A stretch of DNA of 34,740 nt from CBDHHC01 sp050633205. GTDB lineage: Bacteria > Pseudomonadota > Alphaproteobacteria > Rhizobiales > CBDHHC01. Below are positions 6,454 through 15,070 of the stretch, in pieces (within the stretch, counting starts at the first letter, position 1; every line of letters starts with the position of its first letter). The notes below the pieces were generated by a model. The model was not told where the DNA came from. It made no database searches and worked only from the letters and a program-made list of their open reading frames with translations. The position numbers were made by a program, and so were the translations under genes. The stretch is from assembly GCA_050633205.1 (NCBI GenBank), contig JBOEGA010000113.1:1-34740 (forward strand), in the 5' to 3' direction.

Positions 6454-9015
6454 TTAATGAGCATTGACACGCACCGGACTGCTGTCAATCAAACTGAAAT
6501 ACCTCCTCGAGATCACTTCTGACAGAACAGGAATTTTACTTATCTGTTCTTCAAGAAGTTTTTTAAGTTCTGGTCTGAAACCGCTTTCATCGGTTGCAAC
6601 CAGCTCTTTTATTTCGACCAGACGTGCTTTTGTATTTAAATCCAGAATCATCTTCTGCTCATCTGTTCGTACAGCATCAGCAGAGGATTTTGGAAGCGCG
6701 TTAATATGCTCCGTTATCTCCTGCAACTGAAAGCACAGCCCTCTCGGGTTATTTTCATCAATAAGCAGCAGATCAAGAACCAGAGAGATATCAGGCGCAA
6801 AACGATATCTGGAACGATAGGTAATCAGGCTGTCGGCAAGTTTAAGAATAAAAAACAGACGGCTGGCTTCATTCTGATCTTCTGCCTGTTGAACAAAAAG
6901 AGTATGTAACACTTCACAATGGTTAAGTGCCCTTTCCATACGGCGCCCTATTTCCAGAAAACGCCAGCCATAATTACGCGTCATATTTTCCGTTACGATA
7001 CCACTGAAAGCGGCCAGTGTCCTGATACCTTCATTAAGTAAATCAATGGAGTCATCGTTCCTGATTGGTACAACATCTTCCCACCAGAGCGGGTTTCCCT
7101 TAAAGCAGTTCAGAGCCTGCCATGCTTCCAGCGAAAGCCTGTCTCTGATAATTTCAGAAACATGCAGAATCCTCTCAAGTGTTCCTTTAAGGCCAAAGGT
7201 ACCAACATTGGATGATCGCAATATGCGGATAAGCGTATTAATCTGATCCTGTCCCAGATCCTCGGAAGGCAATTCAATCGGACTTCCTTCTTTGGTAATA
7301 AGGATTTCCAGAGTTTTGCGGATAGCATCAACATCAGGGGCAAACCCCCGTTCTTCCTCAGCCTGGACTATAGCACTGCGCATAAGGCGCATAGTCCACT
7401 CAGCTCGCTCAACATAACGTCCAAGCCAGAACAGGTTGTCAGCAACCCGACTGGGCAGATGGCTGCTGTTCCGGTCAATATCACGTGTACTCACATGCGG
7501 CACCAGTAGGCTTTGATATTTTTTTTCTGAACTGTCAGAAGGAACCCAGATATCCCGGGCCATTCCATCAGACGCACTTAAAGAAGTTGCATTTTCCGGA
7601 TTAACATTCATGGCAAGCCCACCAGGAAGAAGTTTATAATCTTCACCTCGGCGCACTGCAAATAATCGCATAGCAAATGGCGTGGGCTTGAATTCACCTT
7701 TAGACCAGCCAGGTGTCGTGGAAAAAGATGCCTGTTTCTCTGCAACAAGCATATCGCCATTCAGTTTAATGTCCGTAATCATCTGACTTCTGGCTTTATC
7801 ACTCAGCCTGCTCATGGACTTGCCTGCCTCGGCAATCCCCGGTCGTCCTGTTTTCTCTCTGATAGGATGAATCAGATAATCTTCATCACTGTTGCAAACT
7901 GCTTTTCTGTTCTTATCTTCTCCAAGCCAAAGCCTCTCGGTATCTCTTAATAGCAGTTCCTCTCCAAGAATTTCTTTACACAGGCCCGGCATAAATTCAC
8001 CCAGACCTCTGTTCTCAATAATCCCGGAGCCCATAATGTTTATACATATCTGCGGATGTTTCCTGAAAGCCTGTACAAAGCCGGAAGGCCCCAGAAACCC
8101 GTTCGGATTAAGCTCAAGCGGATCTGAGAACTCTCCATCAATACATCTGATAACACCATGTATAGGCATTAACCCACTTAATGTTTTCAGAAAAACATCA
8201 TCACCAACCACCTGCAGGTCAGAGCCCTCCACAAGCCTGAAACCGAGATAACGGGCCAGATAGGCATGACTGAAATAATTCCCATGCTGAAGCCCAGGAG
8301 AGAGCACAACAATTCTTGGATCATTCTCTCCCAGAAACTCGGGAAGATTATCTAGTATATTCTGAAAATACCCCGCCTCCCGACGTATATTACAGTTTTC
8401 GAATATATCCCCCAGTACCTTTGTATGTACGACCCTGTTCGCTATGGTAAATCCCAGCCCGGCCGGCGTCTCTGCGTGACAGTCCAGCACTCTCCAGGAG
8501 CCGTCCATATTACGGGCAACATCAATTGCTAAAAAATACAGCTCTGGATAATTCTGCTCTTTATTTACGCAGGGTTTAAGAAACGACCTGTCACTTAAAA
8601 TCATTCGTGGAGGAATAGAGCCGTTTTTCAGATAACGCTGAGAACTGTATAAATCCTTGAGCACTTCATTACTCAATCGGGCCCGCTGCGAAACAGCCTT
8701 TTCAAGCCAGGACCAGTCCTCAGGTGAAATGACCAGAGGAATCAGGTCAATACCCCATGCCTGTTTTACATTATCAGGGTCGGCAAATACATTATGTGCA
8801 AGACCATTTTCATAAATCAGGCGATTAAGTTTCTCGGAAAGCAATTGCTGCTCTTCCCCGCTATACTCCGAAAAACTCTGGATAAACGTTTGCCAGTGAG
8901 GACGAAACTGCCCATCAGGAGCCATCATTTCATCAAACTGCCCATCAGCTATAGAATAGTTCTGCATCAATGATTTTTCTGTATTCTCTGATGGCATCAT
9001 CACATTAATAGACAT
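6454..9015 (-). CDS. Circularly permuted ATP-grasp / alpha-E fusion protein
   Basis: A large fusion of ~853 residues. The N-terminal ~490 residues form a circularly permuted ATP-grasp domain: 'ADGQFDEMMAPDGQFRPHWQTF', 'FLAIDVARNMDGSWRVLDCHAETPAGLGFTIANR', 'IVVLSPGLQHGNYFSHAYLARYLG', 'PTPFAMRLFAVRRG'. The C-terminal ~320 residues are an alpha-E domain that starts at 'LPSRVADNLFWLGRYVERAEW', i.e. the start of a stand-alone alpha-E protein placed inside this chain. In the middle the ATP-grasp region lacks a clear Gly-rich loop like GSGGYG, and contains 'GLGEFMPGLCKEILGEELLLRD' instead, so the ligase half may be divergent. ATG 9015, preceded by GGGGAAGCGGGAAG, is chosen. A frame opening at 9075 has no ribosome binding site and its extra 20 residues are basic and non-conserved in look. 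Cytoplasmic. Confidence 0.88.
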   Translation of the reverse strand: MSINVMMPSENTEKSLMQNYSIADGQFDEMMAPDGQFRPHWQTFIQSFSEYSGEEQQLLSEKLNRLIYENGLAHNVFADPDNVKQAWGIDLIPLVISPEDWSWLEKAVSQRARLSNEVLKDLYSSQRYLKNGSIPPRMILSDRSFLKPCVNKEQNYPELYFLAIDVARNMDGSWRVLDCHAETPAGLGFTIANRVVHTKVLGDIFENCNIRREAGYFQNILDNLPEFLGENDPRIVVLSPGLQHGNYFSHAYLARYLGFRLVEGSDLQVVGDDVFLKTLSGLMPIHGVIRCIDGEFSDPLELNPNGFLGPSGFVQAFRKHPQICINIMGSGIIENRGLGEFMPGLCKEILGEELLLRDTERLWLGEDKNRKAVCNSDEDYLIHPIREKTGRPGIAEAGKSMSRLSDKARSQMITDIKLNGDMLVAEKQASFSTTPGWSKGEFKPTPFAMRLFAVRRGEDYKLLPGGLAMNVNPENATSLSASDGMARDIWVPSDSSEKKYQSLLVPHVSTRDIDRNSSHLPSRVADNLFWLGRYVERAEWTMRLMRSAIVQAEEERGFAPDVDAIRKTLEILITKEGSPIELPSEDLGQDQINTLIRILRSSNVGTFGLKGTLERILHVSEIIRDRLSLEAWQALNCFKGNPLWWEDVVPIRNDDSIDLLNEGIRTLAAFSGIVTENMTRNYGWRFLEIGRRMERALNHCEVLHTLFVQQAEDQNEASRLFFILKLADSLITYRSRYRFAPDISLVLDLLLIDENNPRGLCFQLQEITEHINALPKSSADAVRTDEQKMILDLNTKARLVEIKELVATDESGFRPELKKLLEEQISKIPVLSEVISRRYFSLIDSSPVRVNAH

Positions 9016-9060
9016 AAACTTCCCGCTTCCCCACATAAGGCGTCTTATCAATCTTTTATA

Positions 9061-9072
9061 ATGCTTAAGCAT
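9061..9072. promoter_or_regulatory. 12-bp perfect palindrome, possible operator
   Basis: ATGCTTAAGCAT is a perfect dyad 46 bases upstream of the fusion-gene ATG (9015). On the minus strand TTATAAAA, a -10-like element, follows it directly, so a protein bound here would touch an internal promoter. The -35 is weak. It lies in the 199-base gap between the giant transglutaminase gene (stop 9215) and the fusion gene; the rest of that gap shows nothing clear. Confidence 0.3.
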
Positions 9073-9214
9073 CACACATATTTCATCTCATGAATACTGG
9101 ATTACAAGGCTCCGGCGTGCAATCACACATTCCAGCGACAAGACGACCTCTAAAAGTTATTTTGCTTCAGCAAGTTGTTGGAAGTTCTTCTTAGTGATGT
9201 TATTTGGCCACAGC

Positions 9215-12200
9215 TCATTTAGCCAGTCTCATATCCAGCGTATAGGGATACTCGGAATTAGTGGGACCCTCCACAGGACTCATATGCCCCGGCGTATGCC
9301 CCTGTGCTTCAAACAGGGAAAGCCTTCGTCCCTCTGCCTCAAATGCATTTACAGGGACACTTTCGAAGAACTTGCCACCTGGATGAGAGACATAATATCG
9401 ACACCCACCCAGAGCTTTCTCTGTCCATTTATCATACAGATCAAAGGTCAGAGGAGCATGAACACCGATTGTCGGGTGCAGGCAGGAAGCTGGTTGCCAG
9501 GCTCTGAAACGTACTCCTGCTACATATTGCCCCTGAATATGTGTTTGCTTTAATGGAAGTTGCTGTCCGTTACAGGCAACCATATATCGGTCACCAGTCA
9601 TCCCTGTAACCTGCACTTGCAAGCGCTCCAGAGAAGAATCCACATATCTGGCAGTCCCGCCAACTGCACCTTCTTCTCCCAGCACATGCCATGGCTCCAG
9701 CGCCTGACGAATTTCAATTTCCACCCCGTCATAATTAACCGTACCAAGGTGCGGAAAGCGGAATTCATAATGTGGCGCAAACCATTCCTCACGCAGATCA
9801 AAGCCTGCCGCATTCAGATCCCTGATAATACTCTTGAAGTCCTCACGGATAAAATGCGGAAGCATAAACCTGTCGTGCAATTGTGTACCCCAGCGAACCA
9901 GCTTTTGCTTATACGGCTGCTTCCAGAACCATGCAACAAGCGCTCTCAGTAATAATTGCTGGGCCAGACTCATCTGCGCATGAGGCGGCATTTCAAATGA
10001 TCTGAATTCAACAAGCCCCAGCCTGCCGGTCGGTCCGTCAGGAGAATAAAGCTTGTCGATACAGATCTCGGCTCTATGCGTATTACCGGATACATCGATC
10101 AATAAATGACGGAATAGACGGTCAACCAGCCATGGAGGTATATACCCTCCCGGTTCAGGGATCTGCTGCATAGCAATTTCAATTTCATAAAGCTGCTCAT
10201 GTCTGCCTTCATCAATTCTTGGCGCCTGACTTGTCGGACCTATAAATTGCCCGGAAAAGAAATATGACAATGATGGATGGTTCTGCCAGTAGGCAATAAT
10301 GCTCGAAAGCAGATCTGGCCGCCGGATAAATGGGCTGTCGCTTGGCTTGGCTCCCCCAAGAACGATATGGTTCCCTCCCCCGGTCCCGGTATGCTTCCCG
10401 TCAACATTAAATTTCTCTGTCCCCAGCCTAGTTAAATGGGCCTCTTCATATAGAACCGTTGTAATATCAACAGCCTCATCCCAACTGGATGCCGGCTGAA
10501 TATTAACTTCAATAACACCCGGATCAGGTGTAACTTTTATTGAATTCAGGCGGTCGTCATAAGCAGGCTCATACCCCTCGATATGGGCTGGCGTTTCAAT
10601 AACTTCTGCTGTCTTCTCTATAGCTGCAATCAATGCAGCACTATCTTCAGCATCAGCAAGTGGTGGAAGGAATATGCATAGATGTCCATCTCTTGGTTCA
10701 ACCGTCATAGCGGTTCTGACTGTAGCACTGACTTCAGCGGGTGCACTCTCGGGCAACGGAGCTGCCTCAAGAGTTACTGTCCGGCGCTGATGAAGCAATT
10801 CAGTTCTTTTTGGTAACTGCTCTCTTTGCTCAAATGGATCGCGTGGCTGCACATGCGGATAATCAATAGGAGCAATATATTCCAGGCCTGCGAGTGGCAA
10901 TCTGAAACCGGCAGGAGAGTCTCCCGGTACAAGAAACAGTTTGCCTCTGCGTAACTTCCATTGCTCGGTCACCCACCGCCGTCCCCGGTCTTTTGTCTGC
11001 CATGCCTGAATAGGAAGAACATAACTTGTTGGTGTTGTTAACCCCTGATCAAAAACCTTGATCAAACGTGCGCGTTCAGCTTCATCCTCAAGCTTGTTAT
11101 CTTCCACATCCAGATTAAGAGGAAGCTTCTGCTCACTTAAAATAAAATGTGCCTGGTCTTCATACGCAGGCATGGCGCTTTCTTCCGGCAACCCGATCTG
11201 TTTACACAATTCATCAGAAAATGCCTTGGCATCCTCAATTGATATCGCTTTTTTGGGAATTTCACTATCAATCAGATCATGGTTTTCCCACAAAGCTTCA
11301 CCGTCAGCTCTCCAGTACAGGCCAAAAGCCCAGCGTGGCAGCTGCTCTCCCGGATACCACTTACCCTGGCCAAAATGCATTAATCCGCCAGGAGCAAATC
11401 TCTTTTGCAGTCGCCTGATAAGTTCTTCAGCATATCGGCGTTTTGTAGGACCAACAGCACCTGTATTCCACTCATCCCCCTCCATATCATCTATGGAAAC
11501 GAATGTAGGCTCTCCCCCCATAGTAAGACGAACATCATTGTCTTTCAGTTCCTGATCAACTTTTCTGCCAATAACATTAATCTGATCCCATTGATCATCA
11601 GTATATGGCAGGGTAACACGGGGAGTTTCAAAAACCCGCGTCACTTTCATATCAAAATCAAACTCCACTTCAGCCTTGTCCGTCACACCGGAAATAGGTG
11701 CTGCAGATTTTGGCGAAGGTGTAGCGGCCAGAGGAATATGCCCTTCTCCAGCTAAAAGCCCCGATGTAGGATCAAGGCCAATCCAGCCTGCTCCGGGCAG
11801 GTAAATCTCAGCCCACGCATGCAGATCCGTAAAGTCAACATCCGTCCCGACAGGTCCATCCAGAGACTTGACATCCGGCGTTAGCTGAATCAGGTAACCG
11901 GAACAGAATCTGGCAGCGAGCCCAAGATGCCTGGCAACCTCCACAAGTAACCACCCACTGTCACGACATGAACCTGTACGTTTTTTGAGAGTTTCTTTTG
12001 GAGACTGAACACCCGGCTCCATTCTGACTATATAGCCGATATCCTGCTCAATCTTCCGGTTAAGATCACACAGAAAGTCAATTGTTGAATCTGTATTTAA
12101 CTTTAAGGAAGCAACATATTCACGGATTTCCTTACTGTTAGTCATCGGTGTCAGATAGGCAGAAAGATCCTTCTCAAGCTCGTCATCATATTTAAATGGC

Positions 12201-12505
12201 CATTCAGTAGCATCTTCATCTACAAAGAAGTTAAACGGATTTATCACTGACATTTCAGCGACAAGATCAACTGTTACGCTGAATATATCTGTTTTATCCT
12301 GTGCAATCATGCGTCCAAGATAATTACCGAACGGATCCTGTTGCCAGTTCAGAAAATGGTCTTCAGGTTGTAATGTCAGAGAATAACTTAGAATAGGAGT
12401 TCTGGAATGAGGTGCAGGCCTTAATCTTATAATTTGTGGCCCAAGATTTATACGACGGTCATAACGGTATTCTGTTTTATGAGTAAGAGCAACTCTGAGA
12501 GACAT
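9215..12505 (-). CDS. Giant transglutaminase-DUF2126 protein
   Basis: A 1096-residue protein with two parts. The N-terminal ~290 residues are a transglutaminase-fold domain with Cys180 (RTGSCRDSGW), His229 (DLHAWAEIYLPG) and Asp245 (WIGLDPTSGL). The remaining ~800 residues match the DUF2126 family: 'RLTMGGEPTFVSIDDMEG', 'WYPGEQLPRWAFGLYWR', 'TGTGGGNHIVLGG', 'LRALVAWFWKQPYKQKLVRWGTQLHDRFMLPHF', and a C terminus ending in 'NSEYPYTLDMRLAK'. This part has a glutamine-synthetase/glutamate-cysteine-ligase-like flavour (acidic and His-rich stretches such as EPTFVSIDD and TGGGNHIV), which suggests amide-bond chemistry; the activity is unproven. ATG 12505 is preferred over TTG 12511 because AGGAA lies seven bases upstream of it. 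It is the first gene of the minus-strand run that ends at Anbu. Confidence 0.92.
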   Translation of the reverse strand: MSLRVALTHKTEYRYDRRINLGPQIIRLRPAPHSRTPILSYSLTLQPEDHFLNWQQDPFGNYLGRMIAQDKTDIFSVTVDLVAEMSVINPFNFFVDEDATEWPFKYDDELEKDLSAYLTPMTNSKEIREYVASLKLNTDSTIDFLCDLNRKIEQDIGYIVRMEPGVQSPKETLKKRTGSCRDSGWLLVEVARHLGLAARFCSGYLIQLTPDVKSLDGPVGTDVDFTDLHAWAEIYLPGAGWIGLDPTSGLLAGEGHIPLAATPSPKSAAPISGVTDKAEVEFDFDMKVTRVFETPRVTLPYTDDQWDQINVIGRKVDQELKDNDVRLTMGGEPTFVSIDDMEGDEWNTGAVGPTKRRYAEELIRRLQKRFAPGGLMHFGQGKWYPGEQLPRWAFGLYWRADGEALWENHDLIDSEIPKKAISIEDAKAFSDELCKQIGLPEESAMPAYEDQAHFILSEQKLPLNLDVEDNKLEDEAERARLIKVFDQGLTTPTSYVLPIQAWQTKDRGRRWVTEQWKLRRGKLFLVPGDSPAGFRLPLAGLEYIAPIDYPHVQPRDPFEQREQLPKRTELLHQRRTVTLEAAPLPESAPAEVSATVRTAMTVEPRDGHLCIFLPPLADAEDSAALIAAIEKTAEVIETPAHIEGYEPAYDDRLNSIKVTPDPGVIEVNIQPASSWDEAVDITTVLYEEAHLTRLGTEKFNVDGKHTGTGGGNHIVLGGAKPSDSPFIRRPDLLSSIIAYWQNHPSLSYFFSGQFIGPTSQAPRIDEGRHEQLYEIEIAMQQIPEPGGYIPPWLVDRLFRHLLIDVSGNTHRAEICIDKLYSPDGPTGRLGLVEFRSFEMPPHAQMSLAQQLLLRALVAWFWKQPYKQKLVRWGTQLHDRFMLPHFIREDFKSIIRDLNAAGFDLREEWFAPHYEFRFPHLGTVNYDGVEIEIRQALEPWHVLGEEGAVGGTARYVDSSLERLQVQVTGMTGDRYMVACNGQQLPLKQTHIQGQYVAGVRFRAWQPASCLHPTIGVHAPLTFDLYDKWTEKALGGCRYYVSHPGGKFFESVPVNAFEAEGRRLSLFEAQGHTPGHMSPVEGPTNSEYPYTLDMRLAK

Positions 12506-12697
12506 GTACAATTCCTGATACTTTTATGCTTTCATCCTTCAGAATTTATCCGCAGGTGCAAACATAATATTCTGACTGAAGCTATAAAACTTCAAAAACT
12601 ACCGGAACCTGCCAAACATTATATTTCAAACCAGGCACCCCGGCAGAATGTCAATCTCCTGTAAGTATAGAGCGTAACATCATGTTTGGAAATAGCA

Positions 12698-12716
12698 AAT
12701 ACTGCATTGCAGCATT
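12698..12716 (-). terminator. Probable terminator after the yeiH-like gene
   Basis: Read on the minus strand, AATGCTGC-AAT-GCAGTATT forms an 8-bp stem (one G-U pair) 11 bases past the stop at 12728, followed by TTTGCTATTTCC. The U-tract is imperfect. The 222-base gap 12506-12727 also carries the promoter of the giant transglutaminase gene, for which no convincing -35/-10 pair was found. Confidence 0.5.
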
Positions 12717-12727
12717 ATATTTTATCG

Positions 12728-13774
12728 TTACAGGAAATATTCAATCCCCCCGACAACAATCAGAGCCAGAAACAACGTCGTCAGAATAGCCAGAAGGAAG
12801 GCTTTCCAGCCGGTTTTCACTATATCCCCCAGATAAGTCTTCGTACCAATTGCCGCAACTGCCATAATAAGCAGAAAGCGGGAAAGATGATTTGTTGTCT
12901 CTGTGACGACAGCAGGAACAAGATGCAGGGAATTAGCTGTAGCAAATATAACAAACGCTATAAGAAACAAAGGCAGCCCTCGTGTCCTCCCTGAACCACT
13001 TCCTGCATCATTTGTCCTCAAAAGGAATGCAAGTGCTGAAATAATGGGCACCAGACTTGCTACCCGTAAAAGCTTTGTTACAATTGCGATATCCCCTGCC
13101 TGATGTGAGATACTGTAGCCTGCACCAACAACCTGCGCTACATCATGAATAGTCGCTCCAATAAAAAAACCTGCCTGCACATCATTAAATTTTAACCAGC
13201 TTGCCAGAACAGGATACAGAGCCATGGCCACTGTACTCAGAGTGGTGACTATCACAACAGTAAACAGCGTATCACTTTCTTTTTTCTGATAATGAGGCAG
13301 ACAGCTTGATATAGCCAGTGTAGCTGATGCCCCGCAGATCGCTGTTGCCCCACCGACAAGCAGGCCCAACCGGAACGATTGCCCCAGTAACCGCGAAATC
13401 AGTAACCCCATTAGAATGGTAGCAATAAGCGCGGTTAACGTAATTATTATAGCAGGCAGGCCCAGTACATAAATTTCATCAAGCCCAATCCTGAAACCAA
13501 GAAGTGCAACACCAATTCGCAATACAGACTTCGAAGTTATTTCTATCCCCGGCGTAAATGTTTTTTCATGTCTTACAAAATTTACTGAAATCCCAACGAG
13601 TAATGCAAACAAAAATGCAGGAGCACCATAGTGGCTGGATAGAAATAATGCTGTAAATGCAATACATCCGGAGATAACAATTCCAGGCCAGAAAACAGAG
13701 GCAGATGCAATCGAAACTTTTATGGAATTCTTTATATTACCAGGTTTAAGTTCATCCGTGGATAATATACTCAT
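12728..13774 (-). CDS. YeiH/UPF0324 family putative anion (sulfate/sulfite) exporter
   Basis: A 348-residue polytopic inner-membrane protein with about ten hydrophobic segments. It matches the YeiH (UPF0324) family: 'HYGAPAFLFALLVGISVNF', 'SVLRIGVALLGFRIGLDEI', 'LLVGGATAICGASATLAISSCLP', 'FFIGATIHDVAQVVGAGYSI' and the C-terminal 'MAVAAIGTKTYLGDI'. The GA.ICGASA and GATIHDVAQVVGAG stretches are the family's hallmark loops. Members are annotated as sulfate or sulfite exporters on limited evidence. It is the last gene of the importer/copper run, 76 bases behind the PCu(A)C gene, with a terminator-like leader between them (13776-13828), so its output is probably lower or regulated. If the upstream importer takes up an organosulfur compound, this protein could expel the released sulfur oxyanion (inference). 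Confidence 0.88.
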   Translation of the reverse strand: MSILSTDELKPGNIKNSIKVSIASASVFWPGIVISGCIAFTALFLSSHYGAPAFLFALLVGISVNFVRHEKTFTPGIEITSKSVLRIGVALLGFRIGLDEIYVLGLPAIIITLTALIATILMGLLISRLLGQSFRLGLLVGGATAICGASATLAISSCLPHYQKKESDTLFTVVIVTTLSTVAMALYPVLASWLKFNDVQAGFFIGATIHDVAQVVGAGYSISHQAGDIAIVTKLLRVASLVPIISALAFLLRTNDAGSGSGRTRGLPLFLIAFVIFATANSLHLVPAVVTETTNHLSRFLLIMAVAAIGTKTYLGDIVKTGWKAFLLAILTTLFLALIVVGGIEYFL

Positions 13775-13775
13775 T

Positions 13776-13828
13776 GCTCTCTACCCCGCAAAATCTGTCT
13801 GTAACAATTCTACAGCCAGACAGAGAGC
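13776..13828 (-). terminator. Terminator-like leader hairpin between the PCu(A)C and yeiH-like genes
   Basis: On the minus strand TCTGTCTGGCTGTA (13824-13811) can pair with TACAGACAGA (13803-13794) with a small bulge, followed at once by TTTT (13793-13790): an intrinsic terminator shape. In addition GCTCTCT (13828-13822) is exactly complementary to AGAGAGC (13782-13776), which is the Shine-Dalgarno region directly before the yeiH-like ATG at 13774. The outer pairing would hide that site while the inner hairpin stops transcription. Confidence 0.5.
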
Positions 13829-13850
13829 TGAACGAGCAACTAATTTACAT

Positions 13851-14327
13851 TCAGTGATGTGAATGGTCCTGCATAGCCTTTTTTATATCCGGCTTTTTCA
13901 CAATCACTTTAACTGTCAGGGTTCCATTTTTCTTAAACCTTATAGTAAGTGGAAAACTGTCACCCGCTTTCAGCTTTTGCTTCAATCCCATCAACATCAC
14001 ATGCAGCCCCCCGCTTTTAAACAACACCTTACCACCGGCAGGAACAACCACAGGGTCTTCAACTTTCATCATCATCATTGTTCCATCTTCTTTTTTATGT
14101 GTATGAATTTCAACGCGTTTCGCAATATCTGCCCCAACCGAAATAATAGTATCGGCTTCTTTCGCTGTATTCGATATAGTAAAATACGCAGCACTGTTTG
14201 CAATTTGACCAATAGTTGGTCGCGCATAAATTTCTTCTGCCACAAGCGCTCCCACTTTATATTGACCGGCAATGCTCCCTGAAGAAAATACCCCCAGAAA
14301 CATGATCGCCAAAACTAAACTTCTCAT
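13851..14327 (-). CDS. Periplasmic copper chaperone, PCu(A)C family
   Basis: A 158-residue secreted copper chaperone. A signal peptide is clear (MRSLVLAIMFLGVFSSGSIA, cleavage about residue 20). The PCu(A)C metal site is visible as a His in 'VEIHTH', Met in 'GTMMMMKV', then 'GGLHVMLMGL' with the conserved H-x-M spacing. The fold signature 'AYFTISNTAKEADTIISVGADIAKRVEIHTH' matches the family. The extreme C terminus DHSHH adds possible metal ligands. PCu(A)C proteins deliver Cu(I), often together with Sco, to the CuA or CuB site of cytochrome oxidases; here a Sco gene is three genes upstream in the same run. The start has AAGGAG seven bases before ATG 14327. No oxidase subunit or nosZ is in the window, so the copper-receiving enzyme is elsewhere. 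Confidence 0.92.
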   Translation of the reverse strand: MRSLVLAIMFLGVFSSGSIAGQYKVGALVAEEIYARPTIGQIANSAAYFTISNTAKEADTIISVGADIAKRVEIHTHKKEDGTMMMMKVEDPVVVPAGGKVLFKSGGLHVMLMGLKQKLKAGDSFPLTIRFKKNGTLTVKVIVKKPDIKKAMQDHSHH

Positions 14328-14337
14328 AAGATACTCC

Positions 14338-15054
14338 TTACAAATCTATCTCTTCTGCCAGACCATCCGGGTTGAGAACAGTGATGGTTTTCTTCCCGAT
14401 ACAGATCAGACCTTTCTTCTGAAAACGAGCCAGTGCATTTGTCACCCATTGTCTGGTAGACCCGACAATATTGGCCAGTTGTTCATGCGTAATTTTACGA
14501 TCAATAGTATTATGGTCTTTTCCAAGAATAAGAAGAAGTTGCGCCAGACGCTCCATAACAGAACGTGTTCCCAGCATCTGGGCTATTGCTGAATAACATT
14601 TACCTTTTGCAACCAGACCTTCTATAAGGCTTAACGCAATATTCGGATTACTCAAGACAAGGTTGCGAATAGCATTTCCGGGAAGGTAGCTGAGTCGGGA
14701 AGGCTCCAGCGCACATGCCGTCCACATATGATTGCCCCCGCCAAAGACTTCAGGCCCTCCGATAAAATGCCCGGATGTCCAGTATGCGAGAGTAATTTCC
14801 TTACCAGCAGGTGAAGCATAGAAGGTTTTAATTCGCCCGGTATCTATCAGATAAATACCTTTGTGAAGGTCACCCTGATGAAAAATAGTTTCACCAGTTT
14901 CAAATTTCAGGGTAATCGCAACTCTGCGGATTGTATCAATCTCGTCAAGAGTAAGCATATCCAGAAAACCCGCTCCCTGATCTATATCCGCTACCATATC
15001 GGTTAAGAAAAACGAAGACAGAGACGTGTCTGTATTTTCCGCCATATTATCCAT
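14338..15054 (-). CDS. Crp/Fnr family transcriptional regulator
   Basis: A 238-residue Crp/Fnr regulator: an N-terminal cyclic-nucleotide-binding-type beta-roll (about residues 35-145, 'GETIFHQGDLHKGIYLIDTGRIKTFYASPAGKEITLAYW') and a C-terminal winged helix with 'ITHEQLANIVGSTRQWVTNALARFQKKGLI' as the helix-turn-helix. No N-terminal cysteine cluster is present, so it is not an FNR-type iron-sulfur oxygen sensor; the effector is unknown. ATG 15054 is preferred because AGGAG lies eight bases upstream. A TTG at 15090 would overlap the cytochrome gene and has no such site. It lies 16 bases after the cytochrome c gene and 10 bases before the PCu(A)C gene. It may control this cluster, but no clear TTGAT-N4-ATCAA box was found near the cluster promoters. 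Confidence 0.92.
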   Translation of the reverse strand: MDNMAENTDTSLSSFFLTDMVADIDQGAGFLDMLTLDEIDTIRRVAITLKFETGETIFHQGDLHKGIYLIDTGRIKTFYASPAGKEITLAYWTSGHFIGGPEVFGGGNHMWTACALEPSRLSYLPGNAIRNLVLSNPNIALSLIEGLVAKGKCYSAIAQMLGTRSVMERLAQLLLILGKDHNTIDRKITHEQLANIVGSTRQWVTNALARFQKKGLICIGKKTITVLNPDGLAEEIDL

Positions 15055-15070
15055 CAATCTATCTCCTGTT

